51,274 nucleotides of DNA, taken from Parasulfuritortus cantonensis. Lineage in GTDB: Bacteria > Pseudomonadota > Gammaproteobacteria > Burkholderiales > Thiobacillaceae. The translations under genes were made by a program, and so were the position numbers. The stretch lies in contig NZ_SJZB01000034.1 of the NCBI RefSeq assembly GCF_004337445.1, positions 1 through 51,274 on the forward strand. The letters run 5' to 3'. Positions 26,334-34,866 of this stretch are shown here, in pieces; the first letter of the stretch is position 1; the number at the start of each line of letters is the position of its first letter. The notes beneath the pieces were generated by a model. The model saw nothing but the letters and a program-made list of their open reading frames with translations, was not told the origin of the DNA and did no database searches.

Positions 26334-28841
26334 TCAGTCGATCACGGTCACCCGCCCGGCCCGGCCGTCCACCCGCAGCCGCTGGCCGTTGCTGACCGCG
26401 GCCAGGATGCCGTGCACCGCCATCACCGCCGGGATGCCCATCTCGCGCGCCGTCACGGCGCCGTGCGAGAGCGGGCCGCCGCTCTCGGTGACCACCGCGC
26501 AGGCGGAATAGAACAGCGGCGTCCAGGCCGGGTTGGTGGTGCGGGCGACCAGGACGGCGCCCTTGGGGAAGTTGGCGAAGTCGTCCGGCGAGTGGACAAG
26601 GTAGACTTCGCCCTCGGCCTGGCCGGGGCTGCCGGGCAGGCCGGTGAGGTCGCCAGCGCCGGCCTCGGTGGCGGCCGCTTCGCCCAGCACCCAGGCCGGT
26701 GGCGCGGCGCGGTCGGCCAGGTAGGCGGCCTTCTCGGCGCGCACCGCCTCGGCCAGGCGGTCCCAGCGCGCCGCGTCGTCGGCGCGGATGGCCGCGTCGA
26801 GCGCCTCGTAGCGGCAGAAGAACACGTCCATGGGCTCGGCCACCACGTCGCGCCGGGCCAGGCGGTGGCCCAGCTCGGCCAGGCCCCGGCGCAGGGGCAG
26901 GGTGAGGCGGGTGGTCTGGTAATGCTCGACGTCGTCCAGGGTGGTGTAGGCGCGCGCCAGGCGCAGCAGCTCGTGCATGAAGAAGTGCAGCGCGGCCGGC
27001 AGCTTGGCGAACAGGGCGATCTCGGCCTGCAGCTGGCGTCGGCGCAGGGCGTGTTCCTTGTCCTCCGGCTCCTCGGCGGGCGGCGCCGCGGCCATCAGGC
27101 GCAGGTTGTCGAGGACCACCCAGGGGGCCTCGCGCCAGGTGGGGTGGTAGGGATCGAAGTCCGTCTCCCGGTGGCCGTGGTCGGCCAGGAACTTCTCGAA
27201 CCGGGCGGCGAAGCGAGGATGCCCGGCCAGGCCGTCCCCGCTTGACAGTTCCCGCGACGGCCGGGCGTCGACCAGGGCGTGCAGGGCGGCGTCGGCGCGG
27301 ATGTCGCGGGCCAGGCCGTAGAGTTCCTTGTTGATCACCCCGGTCTTGGTCTCGCAGTGGGCCATTAAATCATCGAACAGCTGCGCGCCGGCCTCGGCGC
27401 CGCCGGCGAGCATGGACAGCAGGCCGAGCAGGACCTTGTACAGGGTGCGCTGGGTGATGGAGATGGCGATGTTGGGCAGGAAGTAGTCGCTGCCCAGCCG
27501 GTTGACCTTGAGCACGTAGTCCCAGACGCCGCGCAGGTCCTTGTCGGCGAGCGGCTCGGCCATGAACTCGCCGATGCCCAGGAGATAGCGGTCGAGGTCG
27601 CGCGACCATTCCATGGGCAGGCTCTGGACCCAGGCGAAGCGTTCCCGGATGGTCGGCAGCTGCGCCTCCAGGTCGGCCAGCGACGTGATCTTGAAGGGCG
27701 CGCGGGCGCCGTACAGCTCGACCGCGTTCTGGTTGCCGTAGATGTAGTGGCCGTGGATGCCGAACCACTTGCCGGCGAAGGGCGGGTAGCCCATGAGGCG
27801 GAAGGAGTGGTTGAGCGAGCGATGGAAGCCTTCCTCCACCATGTCCCAGGCCAGCGGCGTGATGGCGTTGGGAAAGCGTTCGGCCGATTCGTCCCGGGTC
27901 CAGCGCGCCGGGATGCTGGTGACCGGGCGCGACTGCAGCAGGTGCAGGCCGGCGGCGTCGAAGCCCCATTCGATGTCCTGGGGGAACTGGTAGGCGGCCT
28001 CGACCCGGCGCATCAGGTCGGCCAGTTCGCCCAGGCGCGCCTCGGTCAGGCAGGGCAGGGCGCTCTCGGCGTCGTCGATCTCCACCTCCTCGGAACCCTG
28101 TTCGGCGCAGCGCACCCGGCGGGTCTTGCGGCCGATCCGGCTGGACAGGAGGGTGCCGTCCTTGGCCAGGACGTATTGGTCGACCTCGCCCTCGCCGCTG
28201 ACCACCGACTCGCCCAGGCCATAGTTGGCGTTGACCAGCATCTCGTCGAGCGCGCCGCTGACCGGGTTGACCGTGAAGCCGACCCCGGCCACTTCGCAGC
28301 GCACCATGCTCTGCACCACCACGGCCATGGTGGCCTCGCGCTGGCCGAAGCCCTGGCGCCGGCGGTAGGCGATGGCCCGGTCCTGCCACAGGGAGGCGAA
28401 GCAGTCGCGTACCCGGTCGAGTATGGCGTCGGCGCCGATGACGTTGAGGAAGGTATCGTGCTGGCCGGCGAAGGCGGCCGAGGCGAGGTCCTCGAAGGTG
28501 GACGAGGAACGCACCGAGAAGGCGGCCTCCGCCGGGAACCCGGCCAGGCCGGCGCGGATCGCCGCCGCCACCTCGGCGGGCAGTGCGACCCGGTGCAGTT
28601 GCGCGCGCAGTTCGGCGGCCTCGGCGACCAGGGCGGTGGGGTCGTCGAAGCTGAACGACTCGACCCGGTCCAGGAGGTCGCCGGCCGCCCGCACGAAGGC
28701 ACGGTAGGCGTCGGCGCCGACCACGAAGCCGGGCGGCACCGGGAAGCCGCGCTGGGTCAGGATGGCCAGGTTGGCGCCCTTGCCGCCCACCAGTTCGGTT
28801 TCGACGGCCGCCGGGGCGGAGAAGGCGAAGGTCCAGGTCAC
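26334..28841 (-). CDS. PEP-synthase/rifampin-phosphotransferase-like dikinase
   Basis: This is an 835-residue protein with the three-part layout of Rph enzymes. An N-terminal ATP-grasp PPDK-type domain (about 1-320) shows LVGGKGANLAIL, FSVRSSSTFEDL and VQSMVRCEVAGVGFTVNP. A helical middle region of about 400 residues matches nothing recognised. A C-terminal swivelling domain has the phospho-His793 in TESGGPLSHGAVTAREMGIPAV. The PEP/pyruvate TIM barrel of true PEP synthase is absent. The expected chemistry is ATP plus acceptor giving AMP, phosphate and phospho-acceptor, with the acceptor bound by the middle region. The GTG start overlaps the PAP2 stop (GTGA). Coupling to two lipid-type enzymes suggests a lipid headgroup or polyol as acceptor, which is inference. 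Confidence 0.85.
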   Translation of the reverse strand: MTWTFAFSAPAAVETELVGGKGANLAILTQRGFPVPPGFVVGADAYRAFVRAAGDLLDRVESFSFDDPTALVAEAAELRAQLHRVALPAEVAAAIRAGLAGFPAEAAFSVRSSSTFEDLASAAFAGQHDTFLNVIGADAILDRVRDCFASLWQDRAIAYRRRQGFGQREATMAVVVQSMVRCEVAGVGFTVNPVSGALDEMLVNANYGLGESVVSGEGEVDQYVLAKDGTLLSSRIGRKTRRVRCAEQGSEEVEIDDAESALPCLTEARLGELADLMRRVEAAYQFPQDIEWGFDAAGLHLLQSRPVTSIPARWTRDESAERFPNAITPLAWDMVEEGFHRSLNHSFRLMGYPPFAGKWFGIHGHYIYGNQNAVELYGARAPFKITSLADLEAQLPTIRERFAWVQSLPMEWSRDLDRYLLGIGEFMAEPLADKDLRGVWDYVLKVNRLGSDYFLPNIAISITQRTLYKVLLGLLSMLAGGAEAGAQLFDDLMAHCETKTGVINKELYGLARDIRADAALHALVDARPSRELSSGDGLAGHPRFAARFEKFLADHGHRETDFDPYHPTWREAPWVVLDNLRLMAAAPPAEEPEDKEHALRRRQLQAEIALFAKLPAALHFFMHELLRLARAYTTLDDVEHYQTTRLTLPLRRGLAELGHRLARRDVVAEPMDVFFCRYEALDAAIRADDAARWDRLAEAVRAEKAAYLADRAAPPAWVLGEAAATEAGAGDLTGLPGSPGQAEGEVYLVHSPDDFANFPKGAVLVARTTNPAWTPLFYSACAVVTESGGPLSHGAVTAREMGIPAVMAVHGILAAVSNGQRLRVDGRAGRVTVID

Positions 28842-29677
28842 GAGTCTATCCTTTCGAGGCGGTATTGCCGTTCGGCGACCCGGAGCGCGAACAGCGCCAG
28901 GGCGACGCCGGCCAGCACGTCGATGAAGTAGTGGTAGCGGAGGTATTGGGTGGACAGCCAGAGCAGGACGCACGGTCCCAGGTAGGCCCAGAAGCGCCGG
29001 CGCTTGTGGCGGAAATCGAAGCCGAGCAGGTAGCCTGACACGGCGACGTGCAGGCTGGGGAAGACGTCGACGCCGATGCTGCCCTGGCGCACCAGTTCGG
29101 CGTTCCACGCGGTCAGCTGCCCGCCTGCCAGCGGCGCGGCGAAGTCGTAGGCGAGATAGGGGCCGGCGGCCGGCACCAGGGTGTAGCCGAGGAAGCCGAT
29201 GCCGTAGAGCGAGAAGAGGCCGGCCACGAAGGCCTTGAGCCGGGGCAGCTCGCCGACGAAGTAGTAGATCAGGCTGAACAGCAGGTAGGGGAAGAACAGC
29301 AGATAGGCCAGGCTGAACAGCTCGGTCAGGGCAGGATTGGCGTAGGGCTGCAGCAGGAAGGCCGGCGAGTCGGGCAGGAGGATGCGGTCGATGGCGCGCA
29401 GGTCGGCGTCGAAGCGGTAGGCGGTGAGCGCCGGGATGGCGTTGCGCATCTCCTGGAAATACAGGTTCATGGCGACCGGGTAGTAGAGCAGGCGCCAGCG
29501 CCACGCCGTCGCGGTGGCGCGCCGTTCCCCCCAGACCGCCAGGCCGGCGGCGAGGCCGAGGCCGGCCAGGTAGATCAGGGCGTCGCCGCCCAGCACGCCC
29601 TGGGCCGCGACCAGGCGCAGCCAGGTCAGGGCCAGGTAGGCGCCGAACAGCCATTCGTGCGGCAGCAGGCGCGCCAT
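28838..29677 (-). CDS. PAP2-family phosphatase/inositolphosphotransferase-like membrane protein
   Basis: This is a 279-residue membrane protein with about six helices. VFPSLHVAVSGYLLGF (the PSxH motif) and STQYLRYHYFIDVLAG (His and Asp of the third PAP2 motif) are intact. The PSLH plus RYHYxxD version is that of the Aur1/Ipt1-like PAP2_3 group, which transfers or removes phospho-headgroups of lipids. The active site would face the periplasm. Its ATG abuts the TGA of the acyltransferase gene with no spacer, and its TGA overlaps the GTG of the dikinase gene, so the three are translationally coupled. Confidence 0.85.
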   Translation of the reverse strand: MARLLPHEWLFGAYLALTWLRLVAAQGVLGGDALIYLAGLGLAAGLAVWGERRATATAWRWRLLYYPVAMNLYFQEMRNAIPALTAYRFDADLRAIDRILLPDSPAFLLQPYANPALTELFSLAYLLFFPYLLFSLIYYFVGELPRLKAFVAGLFSLYGIGFLGYTLVPAAGPYLAYDFAAPLAGGQLTAWNAELVRQGSIGVDVFPSLHVAVSGYLLGFDFRHKRRRFWAYLGPCVLLWLSTQYLRYHYFIDVLAGVALALFALRVAERQYRLERIDS

Positions 29678-30892
29678 TCAGACGCCCGCCCCGGTCATGG
29701 CGCGGTCGATGGCGGTGTGCCATTCGAGCAGGCGGGCGCGCAGGCCGCCGCCCCGGGCCAGGTTGGCCAGGCTCACGGCCAGCTTGCGCAGCCGGTACAG
29801 GGAACGCAGGCCGAGCCAGGACAGTGCCGCGTAGGCCGGCCAGAGCAGGCCGTGGCCCGAGGCCAGGGCGGCGGCCAGGAGCAGGCCGGCCCAAAGGGCG
29901 AGGCCGGGCACCCCGACCAGCAGGCGCCAGAGCGCGACGGTGTTGGGCGCATCGGCGAAGCGCCGGCCGGCCCAACGCGCGGCCAGGACGGCCGGCAGGT
30001 TGAGGACCAGGGCGGTGGCCACCGGCGCCGCCAGCAGGGCGGCCAGGACGGCGTAGGCCCAGGCATGCCGGATCGGCATCAGGGGCACGCCCTGGTGCAG
30101 GCGCGGCCGGCTGGCCTCGACCTCGGCGCGCATCTCGGCGGCGACGGCGGCCAGGTCCGGCGTGCCGCGTTCGAGGGCCTTGAGGGCGGCGAAGTAGGAG
30201 CGTCCGGTACCCAGGCTGGCGGCATAGGCCAGGCGCTGCCAGTCGGCCCAGGTGTCGGCGTCGGGCGCGTTCACGCCGACCGCCTCCATGGCCTCGGTGA
30301 TGCGCCGGTGCAGCAGGCGCACGGCCTCGGCTTCGGTCAATCCCTCCGGCAGGGTGGTGTCGACCGCCTCGCCGACCACCAGCTCGACGTCGCTTTGCCA
30401 GTCCGGTGCCGCCTCGTAGTGGATGCCGAGCGGCACCACGGCGGGCCGCGTGCCCTCGGCCAGGAGGCGGTACAGGATGCGCGCCGCGCCCTTCTGGAAG
30501 GGCAGGTGGCGGGGACCGAGGTCGCTGCTGCCCTCGGGCAGGACGAACAGGGCGCCGCCCGCCGCGACCTGGTTCACGCAGGCACCGAGGGCGGCCAGGT
30601 TGTCCACCGCCATGCCGCGCTCGGCGTCCTTGGCGCGCGCCACCTCGATGCCGCGGAAGAACATCCGGCCGATCGCGCTGCGGCGCAGCTGGGTGGAGAT
30701 CATGAACACCGCGCGCGGCAGCGCGGCGGCGTAGACGAAGCCGTCGACGGCGCCGTTGCGATGCAGGCCGAGATAGAGAACCGGGCCGGCCCCGGGCAGG
30801 CGTTCCGGATGGAGGACGCTGACCCGGTGATAGTAGAGCCGGGTCAGGAAGCGGTTGAACCAGTGGCCCGAGGGGGCGTGCGCCGGTGGCAT
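29678..30892 (-). CDS. PlsC-type glycerolipid acyltransferase with C-terminal membrane domain
   Basis: This is a 404-residue protein. The acyltransferase domain (about 25-215) has LHRNGAVDG, an Hx4D box whose usual preceding Asn is Leu, and LPEGSSDLGPRHLPFQKGA as the EG motif with substrate-binding context. A linker at 215-290 is followed by three or so hydrophobic segments (AYAVLAALLAAPVATALVL, LLVGVPGLALWAGLLLAAALA). The layout resembles Gpt2/Sct1-type sn-1 acyltransferases. It is the first gene of the three-gene operon. GAAGGA precedes the ATG and a candidate promoter lies 48 bp upstream. Confidence 0.85.
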   Translation of the reverse strand: MPPAHAPSGHWFNRFLTRLYYHRVSVLHPERLPGAGPVLYLGLHRNGAVDGFVYAAALPRAVFMISTQLRRSAIGRMFFRGIEVARAKDAERGMAVDNLAALGACVNQVAAGGALFVLPEGSSDLGPRHLPFQKGAARILYRLLAEGTRPAVVPLGIHYEAAPDWQSDVELVVGEAVDTTLPEGLTEAEAVRLLHRRITEAMEAVGVNAPDADTWADWQRLAYAASLGTGRSYFAALKALERGTPDLAAVAAEMRAEVEASRPRLHQGVPLMPIRHAWAYAVLAALLAAPVATALVLNLPAVLAARWAGRRFADAPNTVALWRLLVGVPGLALWAGLLLAAALASGHGLLWPAYAALSWLGLRSLYRLRKLAVSLANLARGGGLRARLLEWHTAIDRAMTGAGV

Positions 30893-30939
30893 CGGGGTGG
30901 TTGTCCTTCGTATGGTTCCGATGGGGCGGGATCGGCCCG

Positions 30940-30967
30940 ATTATCCCGGAACGCGCCGGTGAGTAAA
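30940..30967 (-). promoter_or_regulatory. Candidate promoter of the acyltransferase-PAP2-dikinase operon
   Basis: TTTACT (30962-30967) and GATAAT (30940-30945) on the minus strand are spaced 16 bp apart and would start transcription about 40 nt before the first ATG. The -10 box matches consensus at five of six positions. Confidence 0.45.
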
Positions 30968-31123
30968 GACCATGCCGCGACCAGGCCGAAGGCACTGGCG
31001 CGACCGCCGCAACCGGCCTAGTCTCGCGCTATCGGATCGGCAAGGAGACAGCATGGTGCGCGATGGGGACGTGGAGGTCGGCCGGCGGCCGGGTTGGGAA
31101 AGCCCGGCGCGGGGGGCGGCCTG

Positions 31124-31567
31124 ATGGGGCCGCGCGGCATCGCCGCGGTCGTTGCGCTGGCCGTCGCGGTCGGCCTGGCCGGTTTCATCCAGTGGCAGCA
31201 TGGCCCGGCCGGGGAACTTCGGCGCTTGCTCGGCCCGGACGGCCGGGCCTTGGCCGGTGGCGCCCGCCTGGCCGCCTGGCAGCCGGATCCGGACGCCAGG
31301 CCCATGGGCTACTACCTGCAGCGCCGCCTCGACGCCGCCGCCTGCCGTGCGCTGGCCACCTCGACCGGCCTGGTGCCGGCGCCCGTGCCGGCGCTCGCCG
31401 AGGCCGTCTGGCGCCTCCCGGCCGGTCTCGATTTCCCCGGCTGGGTGGCCCCGGCGGCCACCCCGGGGCGCGCCGTCCAGGCCAGCGGCCGGGTCGGCCA
31501 GGCGGTGGTCTGGTTGCGCTGCTACGATGGAAATGCCTACTTGGTCGTCCTGCCGGCGTCACCCTGA
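31124..31567 (+). CDS. Hypothetical membrane-anchored protein
   Basis: This is a 147-residue protein with an N-terminal hydrophobic anchor (GIAAVVALAVAVGLAGFI) and a short soluble, probably periplasmic domain with two Cys (AAACRALATST, VVWLRCYDGNAYLVVLP). No family was recognised. The start is the ATG nearest the anchor; one 30 bp upstream is possible. It is divergent from the lipid operon and precedes a lipoprotein gene by 37 bp. Confidence 0.6.
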   Translation: MGPRGIAAVVALAVAVGLAGFIQWQHGPAGELRRLLGPDGRALAGGARLAAWQPDPDARPMGYYLQRRLDAAACRALATSTGLVPAPVPALAEAVWRLPAGLDFPGWVAPAATPGRAVQASGRVGQAVVWLRCYDGNAYLVVLPASP

Positions 31568-31604
31568 CGGCGGGACGTGGTTCCGAAAGCGGAGGCATGG
31601 CGAA

Positions 31605-32192
31605 ATGGATAAGCGCACTTTCCTGATGTTCGTCCCGCTGCTGGCCGCCTGCGCGACGTCGGCCACGCCGGAACCGGCCGACAAGCCGGACGCCGGCGCC
31701 GACGGCAAGCAGATCAAGGACATCGCGGCGACCCCCCTGAGCGATCTCAACCTGGTCCGGACCAAGATCCCGGACGTGCTGACGGCGGCGCGCAAGTCGC
31801 CCTACGGCGCGCCGGCCGACGGCGGCTGCACGGCCCTGGCGGAGCAGGTCAAGGCACTCGACGAGGTGCTCGGACCGGACCTCGACCGTTCCAGGAAGGA
31901 TACCGACGAGGGCCTGGTCGAGCGGGGTGCCGACTTCATCGGCGAGACCGCGGTGGACACGGCGCGCCATGCCGCGGCGGGCATCCTGCCGTTCCGTTCC
32001 TGGATACGCAAACTGTCCGGGGCGGAGCGGCATTCCAAGGAGGTGTCGGCGGCGATCGCCGCAGGCATCGTCCGGCGCGCCTACCTGAAGGGCCTGGGCC
32101 AGGCGGCCGGGTGTCCGGCGCCGGCGGCACCGGCGGTCAGGCCGGCCGCCGGGGAGGGCGTCTCGCGGGGCGCCGCCGAGCCACCGGCATAG
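31605..32192 (+). CDS. Putative lipoprotein
   Basis: This is a 195-residue protein with a lipoprotein signal and lipobox (MDKRTFLMFVPLLAAC, modified Cys16). The mature part is charged and helical (EQVKALDEVLGPDLDRSRKDTDEGLVERGADFI) with a Pro/Ala-rich C-terminal tail. A GTAARHAAAGILPFRSWIRKLSG-like amphipathic stretch suggests membrane contact. There is no known domain. It is probably co-transcribed with the anchored protein upstream. Confidence 0.72.
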   Translation: MDKRTFLMFVPLLAACATSATPEPADKPDAGADGKQIKDIAATPLSDLNLVRTKIPDVLTAARKSPYGAPADGGCTALAEQVKALDEVLGPDLDRSRKDTDEGLVERGADFIGETAVDTARHAAAGILPFRSWIRKLSGAERHSKEVSAAIAAGIVRRAYLKGLGQAAGCPAPAAPAVRPAAGEGVSRGAAEPPA

Positions 32193-32267
32193 CGTTGTCC
32201 CGGGGCCGGCCGGACTGGACGCCCGGCGGCGCGGATGGCCGGGGAGCCGGCGTGCGCCGGGGCGGTT

Positions 32268-32693
32268 CTAGGGGTCGGCGACGAAGCCGAGCGACACCGA
32301 GTTGAGGCAGTAGCGCAGCCGGGTCGGCGCCGGGCCGTCCGGGAAGACGTGGCCGAGGTGGCCGTCGCAGCGGGCGCAGCGTATCTCGGTGCGGATCATG
32401 CCGTGGCTGGTGTCGCGCAGCTCGCGGATGTGTTCGGGATCGCAGGGTTGGTAGAAGCTGGGCCAGCCGGTGCCGGACTCGAACTTGGTCTCGGCGCGGA
32501 ACAACGGCAGACCGCACAACCGGCACACGAAGGTGCCCGGGCGTTTCTCCTTGAGCAGGCCGCCGCAGAAGGGCGGCTCGGTGCCCTGGTAAAGGATGAC
32601 CCGGCGTTCCTCTTCGCTCAGCCCGGCCGCCAGCGCCGCCTTTGCCTCGGCGCTGGGTGGGGTGAGGTCGTGGCCGGAGGCGGAACGGCTCAT
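32268..32693 (-). CDS. msrB: Peptide-methionine (R)-S-oxide reductase
   Basis: The enzyme repairs oxidised methionine in proteins with thioredoxin as reductant. At 141 residues it has the standard MsrB layout: zinc-binding CRLC (57-60) and CARC (106-109), GTGWPSFYQP, and the catalytic Cys129 in RYCLNSVSL. The start overlaps the stop of a 66-residue gene in an ATGA arrangement. Together with tpx it points to an oxidative-stress defence set in this region. Confidence 0.96.
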   Translation of the reverse strand: MSRSASGHDLTPPSAEAKAALAAGLSEEERRVILYQGTEPPFCGGLLKEKRPGTFVCRLCGLPLFRAETKFESGTGWPSFYQPCDPEHIRELRDTSHGMIRTEIRCARCDGHLGHVFPDGPAPTRLRYCLNSVSLGFVADP

Positions 32694-32890
32694 CGGAACA
32701 GGCGGGCCATGGCGTCGAGGCCATCCTGCACGGTTTGGCGCAGGTCGTCGGGAGTCTCCTCCTCCTCGCGCAGCATGGAGAAGAAGATGTCCAGGCTCTT
32801 CAGGGCGCAGGCCATGCGGGCGACGTCCTCGGCGACCTTGGGGTCCATCTGCACCCCCTCCTGCAGGATCCAGTTGCTCGATTGTTCCAT
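32690..32890 (-). CDS. Small hypothetical protein upstream of msrB
   Basis: This 66-residue, acidic, helical protein (MARMACALKSLDIFFSMLREEEETPDDLRQTVQDGL) has no membrane segment. GAGGAG lies upstream of the ATG, and the stop overlaps the msrB start by 4 bp, so a coupled two-gene unit is clear. The function is unknown. Confidence 0.75.
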   Translation of the reverse strand: MEQSSNWILQEGVQMDPKVAEDVARMACALKSLDIFFSMLREEEETPDDLRQTVQDGLDAMARLFR

Positions 32891-32974
32891 TTGTTTTGTC
32901 TCCTCATTTTGGCTGGATTGAACGCGCGCGGGACTGCGCGTCAGGAGACTTGTAACGGAAAACGCCAGGCCTGG

Positions 32975-33211
32975 CTAGTCGGTAGAAGTGCTTCCTTCGC
33001 GCCGGTGGCGCACCTTCTTGACCACCTTGGCGGCGACGTAGGCGGCGAACTCGTCGACGTTGTCGTAGTCCTCGGCCATGGCCAGCTCGGTGAGGCCGTC
33101 GATCAGCTTGCGGGTAGCTTCGATGGCCTGCAGGCTGCGCCCGCAGACCAGGCAGTTGACGTTGTCGTCGCGGCAGGCGGTCTTGCCCGCGCAGGGTTTG
33201 AACTGGCTCAT
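32975..33211 (-). CDS. Small Cys-containing hypothetical protein
   Basis: This is a 78-residue protein whose N-terminus holds four Cys (KPCAGKTACRDDNVNCLVCG), likely a metal-binding knuckle, followed by helices and a basic C-terminus (AAKVVKKVRHRREG). It vaguely recalls DUF1289-type Cys-rich domains, but the match is weak. The ATG overlaps the stop of the Fe-S oxidoreductase subunit gene by 4 bp, so it may help that protein, for instance in cluster handling. Confidence 0.72.
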   Translation of the reverse strand: MSQFKPCAGKTACRDDNVNCLVCGRSLQAIEATRKLIDGLTELAMAEDYDNVDEFAAYVAAKVVKKVRHRREGSTSTD

Positions 33212-34563
33212 GGCTGGGTTCCGGTCATGGATAGGTGGAGTAGGGTGGCGACGTGGATGGGCTTGCGGCCGCTGCCGTCCTCGATCTGGTGCCGGCAGGA
33301 GAAGCCGTCGGCGACGATGACGGCGTCGCCGGCCGCGCGCACGGCGGGCAGCAAGGCCTGTTCGGCCATCTGCATGGAGATGTCGTAGTGCTCGGCCTCG
33401 AGGCCGAAGGCGCCGGCCATGCCGCAGCAGCTGGACTCGATCAGCTCGAACTCGAACCCCGGTATCCAGCCCAGCACCTTGCGCACCGATTTCATGGCGC
33501 CGAACGCCTTCTGGTGGCAATGGCCGTGCACCAGCGCCCGGCCCGGGGTGATCGGCTTGAGCGGCAGGCGCAGGCCCTTGTTGTATTCGTGCAGGAGGAA
33601 TTCCTCGAACAGCCAGGCCTGCTTGGCCAGGGGGGCTACGTCCGGGCCCAGGCCAAGGCAGTAGAACTCGTCGCGCAGGGCGAGCAGGCAGGACGGCTCC
33701 AGGCCGACCACCGGCACGCCCTCGGCCAGGGCCGGGGCGAGGGCGGCGAGGGTGCGCCTGGCCTCGTGCCGGGCCTGCTCGACCAGGCCGGCCGAGAGGT
33801 AGGTGCGGCCGCAGCAGAGCGGCCGCTCGGGCTCGGCGTCGTCGGGCGCGGGCCGGGCCACCCGGACCCGGTAGCCGGCGGCCTCGAGCACCGCCCGGGC
33901 GTCTTCGGCGACCTCGGGCTCGAAATGGTGGCTGAAGGTGTCGACGAACAGGATCACGGTACCGCGCGGGGCCTCGGCGGCCGGTTCCGGGGCGATGGCG
34001 GCGAAGGGCTGCGGGGCCGGCGCCGGCAACGGCCGGCGGGCGGCGATGCCGAGCAGTTTCTCGGCCAGGCGGGCGAGCAGCGGCGAGCGGGCGCGCCAGC
34101 GCAGGGCCGTGGCCAGGGCCCGCCGGCGCCGGTGCAGCCAGGCCGGCAGGCCGGCCAGCAGGCGGCTGCGCAGCGGTGCGCCCAGGCGCTCGTTGCGCTG
34201 GGCCAGGTATTCGGTCTTGATCAGGGTCATGTCGACCGCGGACGGGCATTCCTTCTTGCAGGCCTTGCAGGAGACGCACAACTCCATGGCCTCGGCCAGG
34301 GCCGGGTGGGCGAACGGGTCGTCGCCCAGTTCGCCGTTCAGGGCGGCCTTGAAGGCGGCGACGCGGGCCTGGGTGGAATGGGCCGGGTCGCCGGTGACCC
34401 GGTAGCTCGGGCACATGACGCCCTTGCCGTCGCGCTGGCATTGCCGGTTGTTCATGCACACCGCCACCGCCTTGGCGTAGTTGCCGCCGGTGGCCGGGAT
34501 GCCGGCGTAGGCGTCGCCGGCGCCGTAGGTATCGTAGGCGGACCAGTCCAGATGGGTTTTCAT
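33208..34563 (-). CDS. Fe-S oxidoreductase subunit (CCG-domain, GlcF / C-terminal D-2-hydroxyacid dehydrogenase-like)
   Basis: This is a 451-residue protein with two N-terminal [4Fe-4S] motifs, Cys36/42/51 in CMNNRQCQRDGKGVMCPSYR and Cys96/99/102/106 in CVSCKACKKECPSAVD. A linker follows, then two CCG domains (PLCCGRTYLSAG, SSCCGMAGAFG). The segment from CMNNRQC to CPSAVDM closely matches the C-terminal half of about 1000-residue FAD-linked D-lactate/2-hydroxyacid dehydrogenases. Here it is encoded alone and no FAD-binding half is visible nearby. It would carry electrons from a flavin subunit to quinone or a cytochrome. No good ribosome site precedes the ATG, so the start is tentative. Confidence 0.85.
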   Translation of the reverse strand: MKTHLDWSAYDTYGAGDAYAGIPATGGNYAKAVAVCMNNRQCQRDGKGVMCPSYRVTGDPAHSTQARVAAFKAALNGELGDDPFAHPALAEAMELCVSCKACKKECPSAVDMTLIKTEYLAQRNERLGAPLRSRLLAGLPAWLHRRRRALATALRWRARSPLLARLAEKLLGIAARRPLPAPAPQPFAAIAPEPAAEAPRGTVILFVDTFSHHFEPEVAEDARAVLEAAGYRVRVARPAPDDAEPERPLCCGRTYLSAGLVEQARHEARRTLAALAPALAEGVPVVGLEPSCLLALRDEFYCLGLGPDVAPLAKQAWLFEEFLLHEYNKGLRLPLKPITPGRALVHGHCHQKAFGAMKSVRKVLGWIPGFEFELIESSCCGMAGAFGLEAEHYDISMQMAEQALLPAVRAAGDAVIVADGFSCRHQIEDGSGRKPIHVATLLHLSMTGTQP

Positions 34564-34866
34564 GAATAGAGGGGAAGCAAGCCGGGTGCCACGGTCCCTG
34601 GCCAGGCGACGGAGGTATTGGCCGATTCGGCCTTCGTCCTTACCGCCCGGGCGGGAATCCTGTCGAATCAAAGGCCTGGCCGCCCGCCAGGACGGCCCCG
34701 GCCGCCCGGCCGGGGTGGCCGCCGGCGGTGGCCCGGCGCTATCCGCCTTGTCGCGCCCGGGACAATTTCCGGGGGCCGTGCGGATGCGCCGGACAGGCGG
34801 GATTTCGTTTTTGCCCCGGACGGATGCCAAAATCGCCCTGTCGATGCGAGCGAGCGAGGTAGTTTC
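34564..34866. other. Intergenic region without recognisable gene
   Basis: This 303-bp region lies between divergent genes. It is GC-rich, and no ORF with a ribosome site or known motif was found. It must hold the promoters of the Fe-S subunit gene (leftward) and the coiled-coil protein gene (rightward), but no convincing boxes were seen. Confidence 0.5.

Noticed and set aside
26334..30995. A single 1553-codon frame covering the dikinase and running through the PAP2 and acyltransferase genes
   Set aside because: Only its last 835 codons are coding. Upstream it is out of frame with the two real genes, which have their own starts and motifs.
29048..31021. A 657-codon plus-strand frame opposite the lipid operon
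   Set aside because: Gln/Gly/Ala-rich antisense shadow without any conserved motif.
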